Below, one piece after another: positions 56,033 through 64,000 of a DNA stretch of 64,000 nucleotides (the first letter of the stretch is position 1; every line of letters begins with the position of its first letter). A model generated the notes under the pieces. It ran no database searches and had not been told where the DNA came from. It saw nothing but the letters and a program-made list of their open reading frames with translations. The stretch is taken from positions 32,299 through 96,298 of the forward strand of contig NZ_SSXU01000016.1 in NCBI RefSeq assembly GCF_009469605.1, in the 5' to 3' direction. The position numbers were made by a program, and so were the translations under genes. The stretch comes from Zoogloea sp. 1C4. Its GTDB lineage: Bacteria; Pseudomonadota; Gammaproteobacteria; Burkholderiales; Rhodocyclaceae.

Positions 56033-57346
56033 TCAGTGGGCGGTGGCCGAGCGGCGGGTGTTGATGAGCCCGACGGAGATCAGGGCGATCACGGCGGGGA
56101 CGGCGATGGCCATGAAGTTCTGCTCGAGCGGAAGCTTCATGCCCACCAGCGCACCGATCACGATCGGGGCGAGGATTGCACCGCTGCGTCCCACGCCAGA
56201 AGCCCACCCGATGCCGGTGGAGCGCACCGACATCGGGTAGTACTGACCCACATAAGCGTAGGTCAGGATCTGGGTGCCGATGGTCGAGGCGCCAGCCAGG
56301 CCCACCAGGATGAACAGCACCTCGGTCGGCACCTTGTAGCCAAGCAGCGTGATCGACACCGCGGCGAGCGCGTAGAAGCCGAGGAGCACGTACTTGATAT
56401 GAAAACGGTCGGCCAGCCAGCCGCCACCGATGGCCCCGATCATCGCGCCGAAGTTGAGCACGAGCACGAAGGTGAGGGCGGAGCCGAGGCTGTAGCCGGC
56501 GCTGGCCATGAGCTTGGTGAGCCAGGAGCTGAGGGCATACACCATGAACAGGCACATGAAGAAGGTGACCCAGAACATCAGCGTCGAGAAGCCGCGGCCT
56601 TCCTGGAACAGCTTGCCGATCGGTGCGCCGTGGGCCTTGTGGGCGGCAGGCAGGGCGAACTCGTCGGAGGCCGACGGGGTGTAGCTCGGCTCCAGGCGCT
56701 GGACGATGGCCTTCAGCTCGTCGAAGCGGCCGGTCTTGACCAGAAAGGGCATCGATTCGGGCAGCGACTTGAGCACAAAGGGGATCAGCACCATCGGCGC
56801 GGCGGCGGCGAAGAACACGTAGGACCAACCGTAGCTTTCGATCAGGCCCTTGCCGAGCACCGCGGCGAGCATGCCGCCCACCGCGTAGCCGCTGAACATC
56901 AGGGTGACCAGCGTGCTGCGCATCTTGCGGGGCGAGTACTCGGTCATCTGGGCGACGACGTTGGGCATCACGCCGCCGATGCCGAGGCCGGCGAGGAAGC
57001 GGGTGATGCTGAAGCTGACCGGGTCGGTCGTCAGGCCGGCGGCGGCGGTGAAGGCGCTGAACAGCACGATGCAGATCACGATGGCCCAGCGGCGGCCAAT
57101 CTTGTCGGCGATGGTGCCGAGGAAGATCGCGCCGAACATCATCCCGAACAGGGCCGAGCTGACCATGTAGCCGGCGGTGGCGGGGGTGACGCCCATCTCC
57201 TTCATGATCGACGGGAGGGCGATGCCGGCCACTGCAAGATCGTAGCCGTCAAAGATGATGATGAGGGCGCACCAGAACAGGACGATGCCGTGGAAGCCGT
57301 TGAACTTGGCGTGGTCTGACAGGTGGTGGATGTCTACTTGGGCCAT
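56033..57346 (-). CDS. benK: Benzoate/aromatic-acid:H+ symporter (MFS, BenK/PcaK type)
   Basis: The 437-residue protein has 12 predicted helices and the aromatic acid:H+ symporter signature: DGYDLAVAGIALP in helix 1 and GTIADKIGRRWAI between helices 2 and 3. A long central cytoplasmic loop separates helices 6 and 7. It imports benzoate or a related acid. It lies 58 bases after benD on the same strand and probably belongs to the benABCD operon. Confidence 0.92.
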   Translation of the reverse strand: MAQVDIHHLSDHAKFNGFHGIVLFWCALIIIFDGYDLAVAGIALPSIMKEMGVTPATAGYMVSSALFGMMFGAIFLGTIADKIGRRWAIVICIVLFSAFTAAAGLTTDPVSFSITRFLAGLGIGGVMPNVVAQMTEYSPRKMRSTLVTLMFSGYAVGGMLAAVLGKGLIESYGWSYVFFAAAAPMVLIPFVLKSLPESMPFLVKTGRFDELKAIVQRLEPSYTPSASDEFALPAAHKAHGAPIGKLFQEGRGFSTLMFWVTFFMCLFMVYALSSWLTKLMASAGYSLGSALTFVLVLNFGAMIGAIGGGWLADRFHIKYVLLGFYALAAVSITLLGYKVPTEVLFILVGLAGASTIGTQILTYAYVGQYYPMSVRSTGIGWASGVGRSGAILAPIVIGALVGMKLPLEQNFMAIAVPAVIALISVGLINTRRSATAH

Positions 57347-57404
57347 TTGTCTCTCGATTTATGTAGTTATGGGCTGGCGGGTGTGGGACGCCGGGGTAAT
57401 GGCT

Positions 57405-58190
57405 TCAGCCGAGGTCGCCGCCACCGACCGGGATGATCGTTCCGGTGATGTAGGCGGACTCGTCCGAGGCCAGAAAGAGGATCGGGGCGACCTGCTCGTC
57501 GATCGTGCCGTAGCGGTGCATCAGGCTGGAGTCGATGGTCTGGTCGATGACGCCCTGGTACCACTCGGTTTCCTGCGCGGAGGGCGGCTCGGCGTTGCGC
57601 GGGATGCGCCGGGGCGGTGCTTCGGTGCCGCCGGGGGCGGTGGCGTTGATGCGGATGCCGTCTTTGGTGTGCTCCATGGCGATGGAGGCAGTCAGCGCAT
57701 TTACGCCGCCCTTGGCCGCCGAGTAGGGCACGCGATGCACGCCACGGGTGGCGATGGAGGAGACGTTCACGATCACGCCCTTCTTCTGGGCCAGCATGGC
57801 CGGTAGCACGGCGCGGCAGCACCACAGGGTGGGGAACAGCGAGCGGCGGATTTCGGCCTCGATCTGGGCTTCTTCGTAGAACTCGAAGGGCTTGGCCCAG
57901 ATGGTGCCGCCGACGTTGTTGATGAGCACGTCGATGCGCTTGTGCTTCTTGAGGGCGGCATCCATCACCGACTGGGCGCCGGCGAAGGTTTCGAGATCGG
58001 CCTGCACGGCGATGGCCTTGCCGCCGGCTTCCTTGATCTCGGCGACGACGTCCTTCACCAGGTCGGAGCGGTCCACCGCCACCACGGCGCCGCCTTCAGC
58101 CGCGACTTGCAGGGCGACGCCGCGGCCGATGCCCTGGGCGGCGCCGGTGACGATGACGACCTTCTTCTTGAAACGGTTTGCGTCGGCCAT
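57405..58190 (-). CDS. benD: Benzoate cis-dihydrodiol dehydrogenase
   Basis: The 261-residue short-chain dehydrogenase has the NAD-binding TGAAQGIGRGVA motif, NNVGG, and the catalytic YSAAKGG. The segment GGTEAPPRRIPRNAEPPSAQETEWYQ is typical of BenD/XylL. It oxidises and decarboxylates benzoate dihydrodiol to catechol, giving NADH. Its ATG is one base past the benC stop. Confidence 0.95.
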   Translation of the reverse strand: MADANRFKKKVVIVTGAAQGIGRGVALQVAAEGGAVVAVDRSDLVKDVVAEIKEAGGKAIAVQADLETFAGAQSVMDAALKKHKRIDVLINNVGGTIWAKPFEFYEEAQIEAEIRRSLFPTLWCCRAVLPAMLAQKKGVIVNVSSIATRGVHRVPYSAAKGGVNALTASIAMEHTKDGIRINATAPGGTEAPPRRIPRNAEPPSAQETEWYQGVIDQTIDSSLMHRYGTIDEQVAPILFLASDESAYITGTIIPVGGGDLG

Positions 58191-58191
58191 G

Positions 58192-59214
58192 TCAGTGGGC
58201 TCCTGCGGTGGACGACGAGAATTTCTCGAAGTGGAAGCTGTTGGGGGTGACGCCGGCGCCGTCCATCCACTTGCGCACGCCTTCGACCATCGGCGGGGGG
58301 CCGCAGACGTACACATCCAGGTTGCCGTCGTGGAGTTGGGCGGGCGTGAGGTGGTCGGTGACGTAGCCGGTCTTCGGGTGGCCGCTGGCCTTGTCGACGA
58401 CGACGGTGAAGAACTCGAGGCTGGGGATGGCGGCCTTGAGGGCGGCCAGGGTTTCCAGTTCGACGAGGTCGTCGTTGGTATTCACGCCGTAGGCCAGCAG
58501 GATCGGCTGGGCGGGCGGGTTGTTCTGGAGGGACAGCAGCATCGACAGGAACGGGGCGAGGCCGGTGCCGCCGGCGAGCATCAGCACGGGGCGTTCGACC
58601 GGGCGCAGGTAGAAGCTGCCGAAGGGGCCGGTGAAGGTCATGGTGTCGCCGGTGCTGGCCTTCTGGCGCATGAAGGTGCTCATCAGGCCGTTCGGCACGT
58701 CGCGGATCAGGAAGCTGACGCCGGTCTGGTTGGGGGCGCTGCTGAAGGAGTAGGCGCGGGTTTCCTGGGTGCCGGGGACGACGAGGTTTACGTACTGGCC
58801 GGGCAGGAAGGAGATCGCCTTGTCGGCTTCGAGCTTGAAGGAGACGGTGGTGGGCGAGTTGCGGTCGATCTCGGTGAGGGTGGCGCTGTGGGTGGCGACT
58901 TCGGTCTTGCACGCGGCGGACGATGCCGGGATGCGGATCACGCAGTCGGAGGCCGGCTTCATCTGGCAGGTGAGGATGTAGCCCTGGGAAGCCTCTTCGT
59001 CGGTGAGGGCGTCTTCAATATAGACACCCTGGGTGTAGGTGCCGCTCTCGCAGTGGCATTTGCAGGTGCCGCAGGTGCCGCAGGCGCCGTCGCGGCAGTC
59101 GAGCGGGATGTTGATCTTGGCGCGGTAGGCCGCGTCGGCCACCAGTTCGTCGGCGTCGCACTGGATGATGCGGGTGACCCCGTCTTCGAATTGCAGGGCG
59201 ATGTTGTACGGCAT
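58192..59214 (-). CDS. benC: Benzoate 1,2-dioxygenase reductase
   Basis: The 340-residue reductase has an N-terminal plant-type [2Fe-2S] domain (DCRDGACGTCGTCKCH, about residues 40-53, with a further Cys near 81). An FAD-binding domain (RAYSFSSAPNQ) and an NAD-binding domain (LMLAGGTGLAPFLSML ... VYVCGPPPMVEGV) follow. It passes electrons from NADH to the BenAB oxygenase. The ATG at 59214 follows AGAAGGACA. Confidence 0.95.
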   Translation of the reverse strand: MPYNIALQFEDGVTRIIQCDADELVADAAYRAKINIPLDCRDGACGTCGTCKCHCESGTYTQGVYIEDALTDEEASQGYILTCQMKPASDCVIRIPASSAACKTEVATHSATLTEIDRNSPTTVSFKLEADKAISFLPGQYVNLVVPGTQETRAYSFSSAPNQTGVSFLIRDVPNGLMSTFMRQKASTGDTMTFTGPFGSFYLRPVERPVLMLAGGTGLAPFLSMLLSLQNNPPAQPILLAYGVNTNDDLVELETLAALKAAIPSLEFFTVVVDKASGHPKTGYVTDHLTPAQLHDGNLDVYVCGPPPMVEGVRKWMDGAGVTPNSFHFEKFSSSTAGAH

Positions 59215-59281
59215 GGAGTTGTCCTTCTCTGCGAGGGTGGTGCTCGGCCCGCCCGGAGGCGGGCCGTCGTCGATCAATGAA

Positions 59282-59767
59282 TCAGATGTGGTAGATGTCG
59301 AGAACGTGATGGATGTAGTCGTTCTTCAGGACCACGTACTTCTTCTTGATCAGGGGCTTTTCGCCGGACGTGTCGATCGTGTACTCGGAGTAGCCGAAGT
59401 AGGTGTCGAGGATGTCGTAGCGGAAGCTGTGGGTCGCCCAGTTGAAACGTACCCTGGCGCTCGTCTCGTCCTGGGCCAGCACCTCGAGGTTGGTGATGAG
59501 GTGGCAGTGGCGGGTGTCCGGGATGGTGGCGCTGGAGCGGTCGGTCTCGATCCGGAAGACGCGGTCTTCGAGGCCCTGCTTGTTGGCGTAGTAGATCAGC
59601 GACACTTCGCGCGCCGGATCGGTGGTCAGGGTGTCGTCGTCGTCCCACGACGGCATCCAGAACTCCACGTCGTCGGCGTAGAACGACAGCCAGTCGTTCC
59701 AGCGGCGCTCATCGAGGGCGCGGGCTTCTTGAAAGACAAAGGCTTGGATGGCTTCGTAGGACAGCAT
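59282..59767 (-). CDS. benB: Benzoate 1,2-dioxygenase small (beta) subunit
   Basis: The 161-residue protein matches ring-hydroxylating dioxygenase beta subunits (VFQEARALDERRWNDWLSFYADDVEFWMPSW; TRHCHLITNLEV). It has a structural role in the alpha3beta3 oxygenase. Its start overlaps the benA stop by one base (TAATG), coupling their translation. Confidence 0.95.
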   Translation of the reverse strand: MLSYEAIQAFVFQEARALDERRWNDWLSFYADDVEFWMPSWDDDDTLTTDPAREVSLIYYANKQGLEDRVFRIETDRSSATIPDTRHCHLITNLEVLAQDETSARVRFNWATHSFRYDILDTYFGYSEYTIDTSGEKPLIKKKYVVLKNDYIHHVLDIYHI

Positions 59768-61140
59768 TAGTTGGCTCCGTTTTCTTGTTCAGCGAGGATG
59801 GCTTTCTTCATGACTTCGACCCAGTACTGGTGCTGCATCACGTACAGGCCTTCGTCCTCGGTCTTGACGCCCGACAGTTCCGGCTTGAGGCCGATCAGGT
59901 CGGCGTTCTCGTCCGGGCCCTGCACCCAGTGGGTGGCGCCGCGGGTCATGTCGTTCCACTTGACGATGCGGGCGTTGAAGCCGTGCTGGCAGGAGCGGAA
60001 CTCTTCCAGATCGTCCGGAGTGGCCATGCCGGTGGCGTTGAAGAAGTCTTCGTACTGGCGCAGGCGGCGCTGGCGGGCGTCCGGGGCTTCGCCCTTCGGC
60101 GCGATGCAGTAGATGACGGCCTCGGTCTTGTCGACCGACAGGGGGCGCAGCACGCGGATCTGCGAGCTGAACTGGTCCATCAGGTACACGTTCGGGTACA
60201 GGCACAGGTTGCGCGACTTCTTCAGCATCCAGTCGGCGCGGGCTTCGCCGAACTTCTCGACCCACTCGGCGCGCTTGCCCCACAGGGGACGGTCTTCGGG
60301 GTTGGCCCAGTTGGTCCACAGCAGCATGTGGCCGTTCTTGAACGAGTAGGAGCCGCCGCCCTGGCGGGCCCAGCCGCCGGCGCTCATCGCCTTGATGGTG
60401 TCGACCTTGCCGTCGGTGGTGCGGCGGCCCTGGGTGGCGGCGTAGTTCCAGTGGGTGGCGGTGACGTGGTAGCCGTCGGCGCCGTTCTCGGCCTGAAGCT
60501 TCCAGTTGGCGTCGAAGGTGTAGGCGCCGGAGCCGCGCAGGACTTCGATGCCGTCCGGGGCCTGGTCCACGATCATGTCGATGATCTTGGTGGCTTCACC
60601 CAGGTGCTCGACGAGGGGCACGACGTCCGGGTTGAGGGAGCCGAACAGGAAGCCGCGGTAGCTTTCAAAGGCGCCGAGCTTGACCAGATCGTGGCTGCCT
60701 TCCTTGTTGAAGCACTCGGGGTAGCCGGCGTCCGGGTTCTGGTCCTTCACCTTGAGCAGCTTGCCGGCGTTGTTGAAGGTCCAGCCGTGGAACGGGCAGG
60801 TGAAGCTCGACTTGTTGCCCTTCTTGTGGCGGGCCAGGGTTGCGCCGCGGTGGGTGCAGGTGTTGGCCATGGCGTGAAGCTGGCCATTCTTGTCGCGGGT
60901 GATGATCACCGGCTGACGGCCGACGTACAGGGTGTAGTAGTCGTTCGGGTTCGGGATCTGGCTTTCGTGGGCCATGAAGATCCAGTTGCCTTCAAAGATG
61001 TACTTCATCTCGAGCTCGAACAGCTCCTGGTCGGTGAAGGCCGCACGGTCAATGCGGTACACCTGCTTCGCCGGGTCCTCCTCCAGCATCGCTTCCAACT
61101 TCGAAATCTTGAGTTGGCTGTCTTGGGTGGTTTGGGTCAC
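59767..61140 (-). CDS. benA: Benzoate 1,2-dioxygenase large (alpha) subunit
   Basis: The 457-residue subunit has a Rieske centre with C95, H97, C115 and H118 (CTHRGA ... CPFHGW). The catalytic domain has the mononuclear iron ligands in [13 protein letters not shown] (about residues 218-230). It adds both atoms of O2 to benzoate to form the cis-dihydrodiol carboxylate. It is the first gene of the ben operon, with a long leader from a sigma-54 promoter at 61425-61440. XylX-type toluate specificity cannot be excluded. Confidence 0.95.
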   Translation of the reverse strand: MTQTTQDSQLKISKLEAMLEEDPAKQVYRIDRAAFTDQELFELEMKYIFEGNWIFMAHESQIPNPNDYYTLYVGRQPVIITRDKNGQLHAMANTCTHRGATLARHKKGNKSSFTCPFHGWTFNNAGKLLKVKDQNPDAGYPECFNKEGSHDLVKLGAFESYRGFLFGSLNPDVVPLVEHLGEATKIIDMIVDQAPDGIEVLRGSGAYTFDANWKLQAENGADGYHVTATHWNYAATQGRRTTDGKVDTIKAMSAGGWARQGGGSYSFKNGHMLLWTNWANPEDRPLWGKRAEWVEKFGEARADWMLKKSRNLCLYPNVYLMDQFSSQIRVLRPLSVDKTEAVIYCIAPKGEAPDARQRRLRQYEDFFNATGMATPDDLEEFRSCQHGFNARIVKWNDMTRGATHWVQGPDENADLIGLKPELSGVKTEDEGLYVMQHQYWVEVMKKAILAEQENGAN

Positions 61141-61424
61141 GCTGATCTCCTATCCATGGTCTAAATCAAGGGACTGCTTCGGGGTTTGGCGACCCCTCTT
61201 GTTTCGTTTTTCCAGGCAACAGACGTCCGTGACGACCGGCGTCGGCGCGGGTCGGCTGTCTGGGCGGGAGGGCTTGCTGCGGGTCTGGCTAGCGGTGGTG
61301 GCCGCGATGGCGCAAGAGGTGCTGCATGGCTGTCTCCTTTGGTGTGCCTCTCTGGGGGCGTTTTGGGGCGGCCGGATGAGGTGTCGAGCATTTGCTCACT
61401 TGGTCGCCTTCTGCCTCATGATTT

Positions 61425-61440
61425 AGCAGGAGCTGTGCCA
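61425..61440 (-). promoter_or_regulatory. Sigma-54 promoter of benABCD
   Basis: On the minus strand TGGCACAGCTCCTGCT has the invariant GG-N10-GC spacing and differs from the TGGCAC-N5-TTGC consensus at one base. Transcription would start near 61414. A sigma-54 activator gene is divergent from it. Confidence 0.8.
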
Positions 61441-61565
61441 TGACCCGCTGGCCGGGGCCGGCTGGCGGAGCTATCCCCTTGTCGCACAAGGGTTGTTTCG
61501 GAATGCGGAACCCTTTATGCATGGGCGCGGGGGCGGCCGGGGAGAGGGGGCTGGCGGGCGTTGTG

Positions 61566-61608
61566 AATCAAATGATTTAATGCGCCCATAAATATTGCGG
61601 CGCAATAT
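61566..61608. promoter_or_regulatory. Candidate upstream activator sites of the ben promoter
   Basis: Two dyads, AATCA-AA-TGATT (61566-61577) and ATATTGC-GGC-GCAATAT (61592-61608), lie about 150-195 bases upstream of the predicted ben start. This is the usual distance for enhancer sites of XylR/DmpR-type proteins. The binding protein is inferred. Confidence 0.5.
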
Positions 61609-61784
61609 GCATCAATCCGTGCATAGTCGGCTTCATGGCGTTGTTCCTTTCCCTCAAGCCGGCGTATCTTTAAAAGCTAAAGACGGAGCACGCTGGCTCG
61701 AGTGACCCGCTGCAACCGCAACAACGAGCATGAGGATGGAGACTAGATGAGAAGCAAGGCGCGCCAGACGCCCGGGGAGCAGGC

Positions 61785-63602
61785 ATGAAGACCGTCACCA
61801 GGACATCGCCGGCCGTGCGGGGAAAGCCGATCGTCGACCCCGAATCGGTCGAGCACGACAAGCTTCGTTTCCCTGATTTTTCCGACCTGCTCGCCAGGTT
61901 GCGTTTCTCGACCAGCGACGGCCGCATCTGGCTGGACGACCAGCGCATGCTGCTCATCCACGCCAAGTCCCTCGGTACGCTGCGCCGCGAGATGATCGAA
62001 GCCCTCGGCATCGACGTCGCCCGTGGCTTCATGACGCGGATGGGCTACCACGCCGGCGTCCACGATGCCCAGATGGCCCGCAAGGTCCGCTCCCGCACGT
62101 CGCTGCGCGACATGTTCGTCGTCGGCCCGCAGATGCACTGCCTCGAGGGCATCGGCATCTCCGAGCCCGTCCGGCTCGAGTTCGATGTGGCTCGGGGCCA
62201 GCACTACGGCGAGTTCATCTGGACGAGCCAGGTCGAGGACGAAGAGCACATGCGCCACTTCCCCATCGGCAGCGAACCCGCCTGCTGGATGCAGATCGGC
62301 TACGCGTCGGGTTTCTCGACCGAGTTCATGGGCCGCCAGGTGCTGTACCGGGAGGTCGAATGCCAGTCGATGAGGCATTCGGCGTGCCGCATCGTCGGCA
62401 AGTTAGTGGAAGAATGGGGCGAGGAGGGCATTGAGGATCTCCGCTACATGATGCCCGAGACCCTCACCCAGCATCCGGCCCTGCCCGGCGGGCGCCCGGC
62501 CAGCACGGTGGGCCGTCCCGTCGAGGACGATGGCCAGAAGAGCGGCCCGGTGGGCATCTCGCCCAGCTACGCCGCCGCCCTCCATATGGTGAAGCGCGTG
62601 GCGCCCACCCAGGCGACGGTGCTCTTTCTAGGCGAGAGCGGGGTCGGCAAGGAAGTCTTCGCCCGCAACCTGCATCGCCTGAGCAATCGCAGCGACAAGC
62701 CGTTCGTCGCCATCAACTGTGCGGCGATTCCCGAGCAGCTGATCGAGTCCGAACTCTTTGGTGTCGAGCGGGGCGCCTTTAGCGGCGCCATGCAGAGTCG
62801 GCCCGGCCGTTTCGAGCGCGCCGATGGCGGCACCCTGTTCCTCGACGAGATCGGCACCCTCAGCGCCATCGCCCAGGGCAAGCTGCTGCGGGTGCTGCAG
62901 GAAGGCGAAGTCGAACGCCTCGGTGACACCTGCACCCGTCAGGTCGATGTGCGGGTGATCGCCGCGACCAACGTCGATCTGCGCGAGGAAGTGCGCGCGG
63001 GGCGTTTCCGCGAGGATCTGTTCTTCCGCCTCAATGTGTTCCCGATCCGCATCTCGCCGCTGCGCGAGCGCCGGGAAGACATCCCGCTGCTGATGACCCA
63101 CTTCCTCACCAAGTTCAATCGGCTGCACGGGCGCCATCTCACCGGCTTCACCCAGCGGGCGGTGGATGCCATGCTGTCCTATGACTGGCCGGGCAACGTG
63201 CGCGAGATCGAAAACGTGATCGAGCGCGGCGCGATCCTCGCGCCGGAGAACGGCGCCATCGATTCGCCGCATCTGTTTACGAGTGGCGAACAGTTTGGTG
63301 AACAGCGTTTTGAAGTGGGTCGTGAAGGGCGTCTGGTGGCCAGCGATCCTGCGTCGCTGGTCTCTGGGCCGGATCAGGCCTGCGAGTTCGACCGGGTCAG
63401 CCGCGGCGTGAACAACCTGCTGCTGGGGGATGGCAACGAGTGCGAGAACGTCTCCCTCGACGAAATCGAAACGCTGCTACTCAAGCGGGCGGTCGAGCGG
63501 GCCGGGGGCAACATTGCGGCTGCGGCGCGCCTGCTGGGCATCACCAGGCCGCAGATGGTGTATCGGCTGAAGAGCCGCGGCATCGTTCATGACGGCGACT
63601 GA
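61785..63602 (+). CDS. Sigma-54-dependent aromatic-responsive activator (XylR/DmpR/PoxR type)
   Basis: The 605-residue protein has an XylR_N sensor domain (residues ~25-145) with a V4R segment (~150-215). The AAA+ domain has Walker [15 protein letters not shown] (the sigma-54 contact loop, with Ser for the common Thr) and [13 protein letters not shown]-type HTH follows ([27 protein letters not shown]). Sensor proteins of this type bind aromatics directly. It is divergent from benA, whose promoter is sigma-54 type, so it is the likely activator. The ATG follows GGGGAG. The effector could be benzoate, phenol or another aromatic. Confidence 0.92.
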   Translation: MKTVTRTSPAVRGKPIVDPESVEHDKLRFPDFSDLLARLRFSTSDGRIWLDDQRMLLIHAKSLGTLRREMIEALGIDVARGFMTRMGYHAGVHDAQMARKVRSRTSLRDMFVVGPQMHCLEGIGISEPVRLEFDVARGQHYGEFIWTSQVEDEEHMRHFPIGSEPACWMQIGYASGFSTEFMGRQVLYREVECQSMRHSACRIVGKLVEEWGEEGIEDLRYMMPETLTQHPALPGGRPASTVGRPVEDDGQKSGPVGISPSYAAALHMVKRVAPTQATVLFLGESGVGKEVFARNLHRLSNRSDKPFVAINCAAIPEQLIESELFGVERGAFSGAMQSRPGRFERADGGTLFLDEIGTLSAIAQGKLLRVLQEGEVERLGDTCTRQVDVRVIAATNVDLREEVRAGRFREDLFFRLNVFPIRISPLRERREDIPLLMTHFLTKFNRLHGRHLTGFTQRAVDAMLSYDWPGNVREIENVIERGAILAPENGAIDSPHLFTSGEQFGEQRFEVGREGRLVASDPASLVSGPDQACEFDRVSRGVNNLLLGDGNECENVSLDEIETLLLKRAVERAGGNIAAAARLLGITRPQMVYRLKSRGIVHDGD

Positions 63603-63634
63603 CGCCTGTTTTGAATTAATTTCCCCAAACCTCT

Positions 63635-63662
63635 TGACGTCTTCTGATAGTTCTTTATAATT
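63635..63662 (+). promoter_or_regulatory. rRNA operon promoter P1
   Basis: TTGACG (63635-63640) and TATAAT (63657-63662) are 16 bases apart, with an AT-rich stretch upstream like an UP element and a GC-rich discriminator. Confidence 0.85.
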
Positions 63663-63780
63663 CGGCCCTCTTCGCAGCGCAGTCGTTCAGCGCGGTGTTG
63701 AGGGGGATGGCTCGGAGGATTGGGTTGTTCTGGCGCAGTCAGGTGTTTGCAGCGAAGTTTAAAAAGATTTCGCGCAGTGC

Positions 63781-63808
63781 TTGACGGAGCTGAAAAGCTC
63801 TGTATAAT
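63781..63808 (+). promoter_or_regulatory. rRNA operon promoter P2
   Basis: TTGACG (63781-63786) and TATAAT (63803-63808) have the same 16-base spacing as P1 and a similar initial sequence CCTCTTCGC. An A/T-rich tract precedes it. Confidence 0.88.
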
Positions 63809-63836
63809 GCGCACCTCTTCGCTGCAGCGCGCAGCG

Positions 63837-63850
63837 GTTCTTTAAAAATT
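63837..63850 (+). promoter_or_regulatory. boxA-like antitermination site in rRNA leader
   Basis: GTTCTTTAAAAATT resembles the rRNA boxA (GCTCTTTAACAATT) and occupies the expected place between P2 and 16S. Confidence 0.7.
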
Positions 63851-63965
63851 CGAACAACCGATAGGTGTGGGTACTCGGTTTCGAGGCGGTGTTCTGGTTT
63901 ATACCAGAGTGCCACAAGAAATTGAAGTATCTGCAGAAACGTCAGGTTTCTGGAGTTTTTGGATT

Positions 63966-64000
63966 GAACTTAAGAGTTTGATCCTGGCTCAGATTGAACG
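63966..64000 (+). rRNA. rrs: 16S ribosomal RNA (5' end only)
   Basis: The universal 5' sequence AGAGTTTGATCCTGGCTCAG begins at 63973, which is E. coli position 8, so the mature 5' end is near 63966. Only 35 bases are in the window. Confidence 0.97.

Larger units (their letters stand above)
61141..61784. other. Divergent regulatory region between benA and the sigma-54 activator gene
   Basis: The 644 bases hold the ~275-base benA leader, a perfect palindrome GAGCATTTGCTC (61386-61397), a sigma-54 promoter (61425-61440) and further dyads upstream at 61566-61577 and 61592-61608. The 61560-61680 part is unusually AT-rich and should also contain the promoter of the activator gene. No gene is supported inside it. 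Confidence 0.7.

Overview
The window looks like chromosomal DNA of a high-GC betaproteobacterium of the Rhodocyclales (Thauera/Azoarcus/Aromatoleum group). This is inferred from gene content: a BzdR/BoxR-type regulator beside a Liv-type transporter, benzoate dioxygenase with a meta-cleavage pathway, and a betaproteobacterial housekeeping set. No species can be named from sequence alone. The window starts inside a transporter gene and ends 35 bases into a 16S rRNA gene.

Layout. (1) 1-2748: the 3' end of a LivM-LivG fusion gene, livF, and a BoxR/BzdR-type repressor, so a benzoyl-CoA (box) gene cluster probably lies to the left. (2) 2790-9375: a type I restriction-modification operon (hsdR, hsdM, a YhcG/DUF1016 nuclease, hsdS) with 4-base overlaps, followed by a 20-bp-period repeat array. 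(3) 9913-20166: a CoA-dependent catabolic module with a divergent acyl-CoA dehydrogenase, a periplasmic binding protein, a feruloyl-CoA-synthase-like ligase, enoyl-CoA hydratase, thiolase, SDR dehydrogenase, CoA-transferase and a hotdog thioesterase. It reads like beta-oxidation of an aromatic or phenylpropanoid side chain. (4) 20172-25893: accessory genes, comprising a TIGR04222-like membrane protein with a Gly/Cys tail, a DUF4062/NB-ARC/TPR STAND protein, and a PA2169-like four-helix protein flanked by two near-identical predicted small RNA genes. (5) 25894-46672: housekeeping and signalling genes: a DegS/AlgW-like protease, Nif3-like, FimV-like, DUF2889, sucCD, a PP2C-FHA-metallohydrolase-GspE cluster, amiC, tsaE, queG, a FeeM-like acyltransferase, murI, an adenosyltransferase, an alaS with a foreign-looking internal insertion, and a LapA-like protein. 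(6) 46886-63602: indolepyruvate ferredoxin oxidoreductase, then a minus-strand benzoate block: benABCD, benK, catechol 2,3-dioxygenase, and the meta-pathway dehydrogenase, hydrolase, hydratase and decarboxylase. It is headed by a divergent sigma-54 activator of the XylR/DmpR/PoxR type. (7) 63603-64000: tandem rRNA promoters, a boxA-like site and the 16S start.

How the genes work together. BenABC and BenD would turn benzoate taken up by BenK into catechol. XylE cleaves catechol to 2-hydroxymuconic semialdehyde, which XylG or XylF feeds toward oxopentenoate for XylJ, with XylI on the oxalocrotonate branch. The tautomerase, aldolase and acetaldehyde dehydrogenase are not in the window. The ben operon has a clear GG-N10-GC sigma-54 promoter. 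xylE and xylG instead share a different promoter with a palindrome at identical spacing, so the two halves of the pathway appear to be controlled separately.

The observations most worth following up are the twin small RNAs with anti-Shine-Dalgarno stretches (24250-24319 and 25702-25771), the roughly 125-residue insertion in alanyl-tRNA synthetase, the GATTGGCAATC array at 9716-9869, the DUF4062-STAND candidate defence gene, and the matched xylE/xylG promoter-operators.
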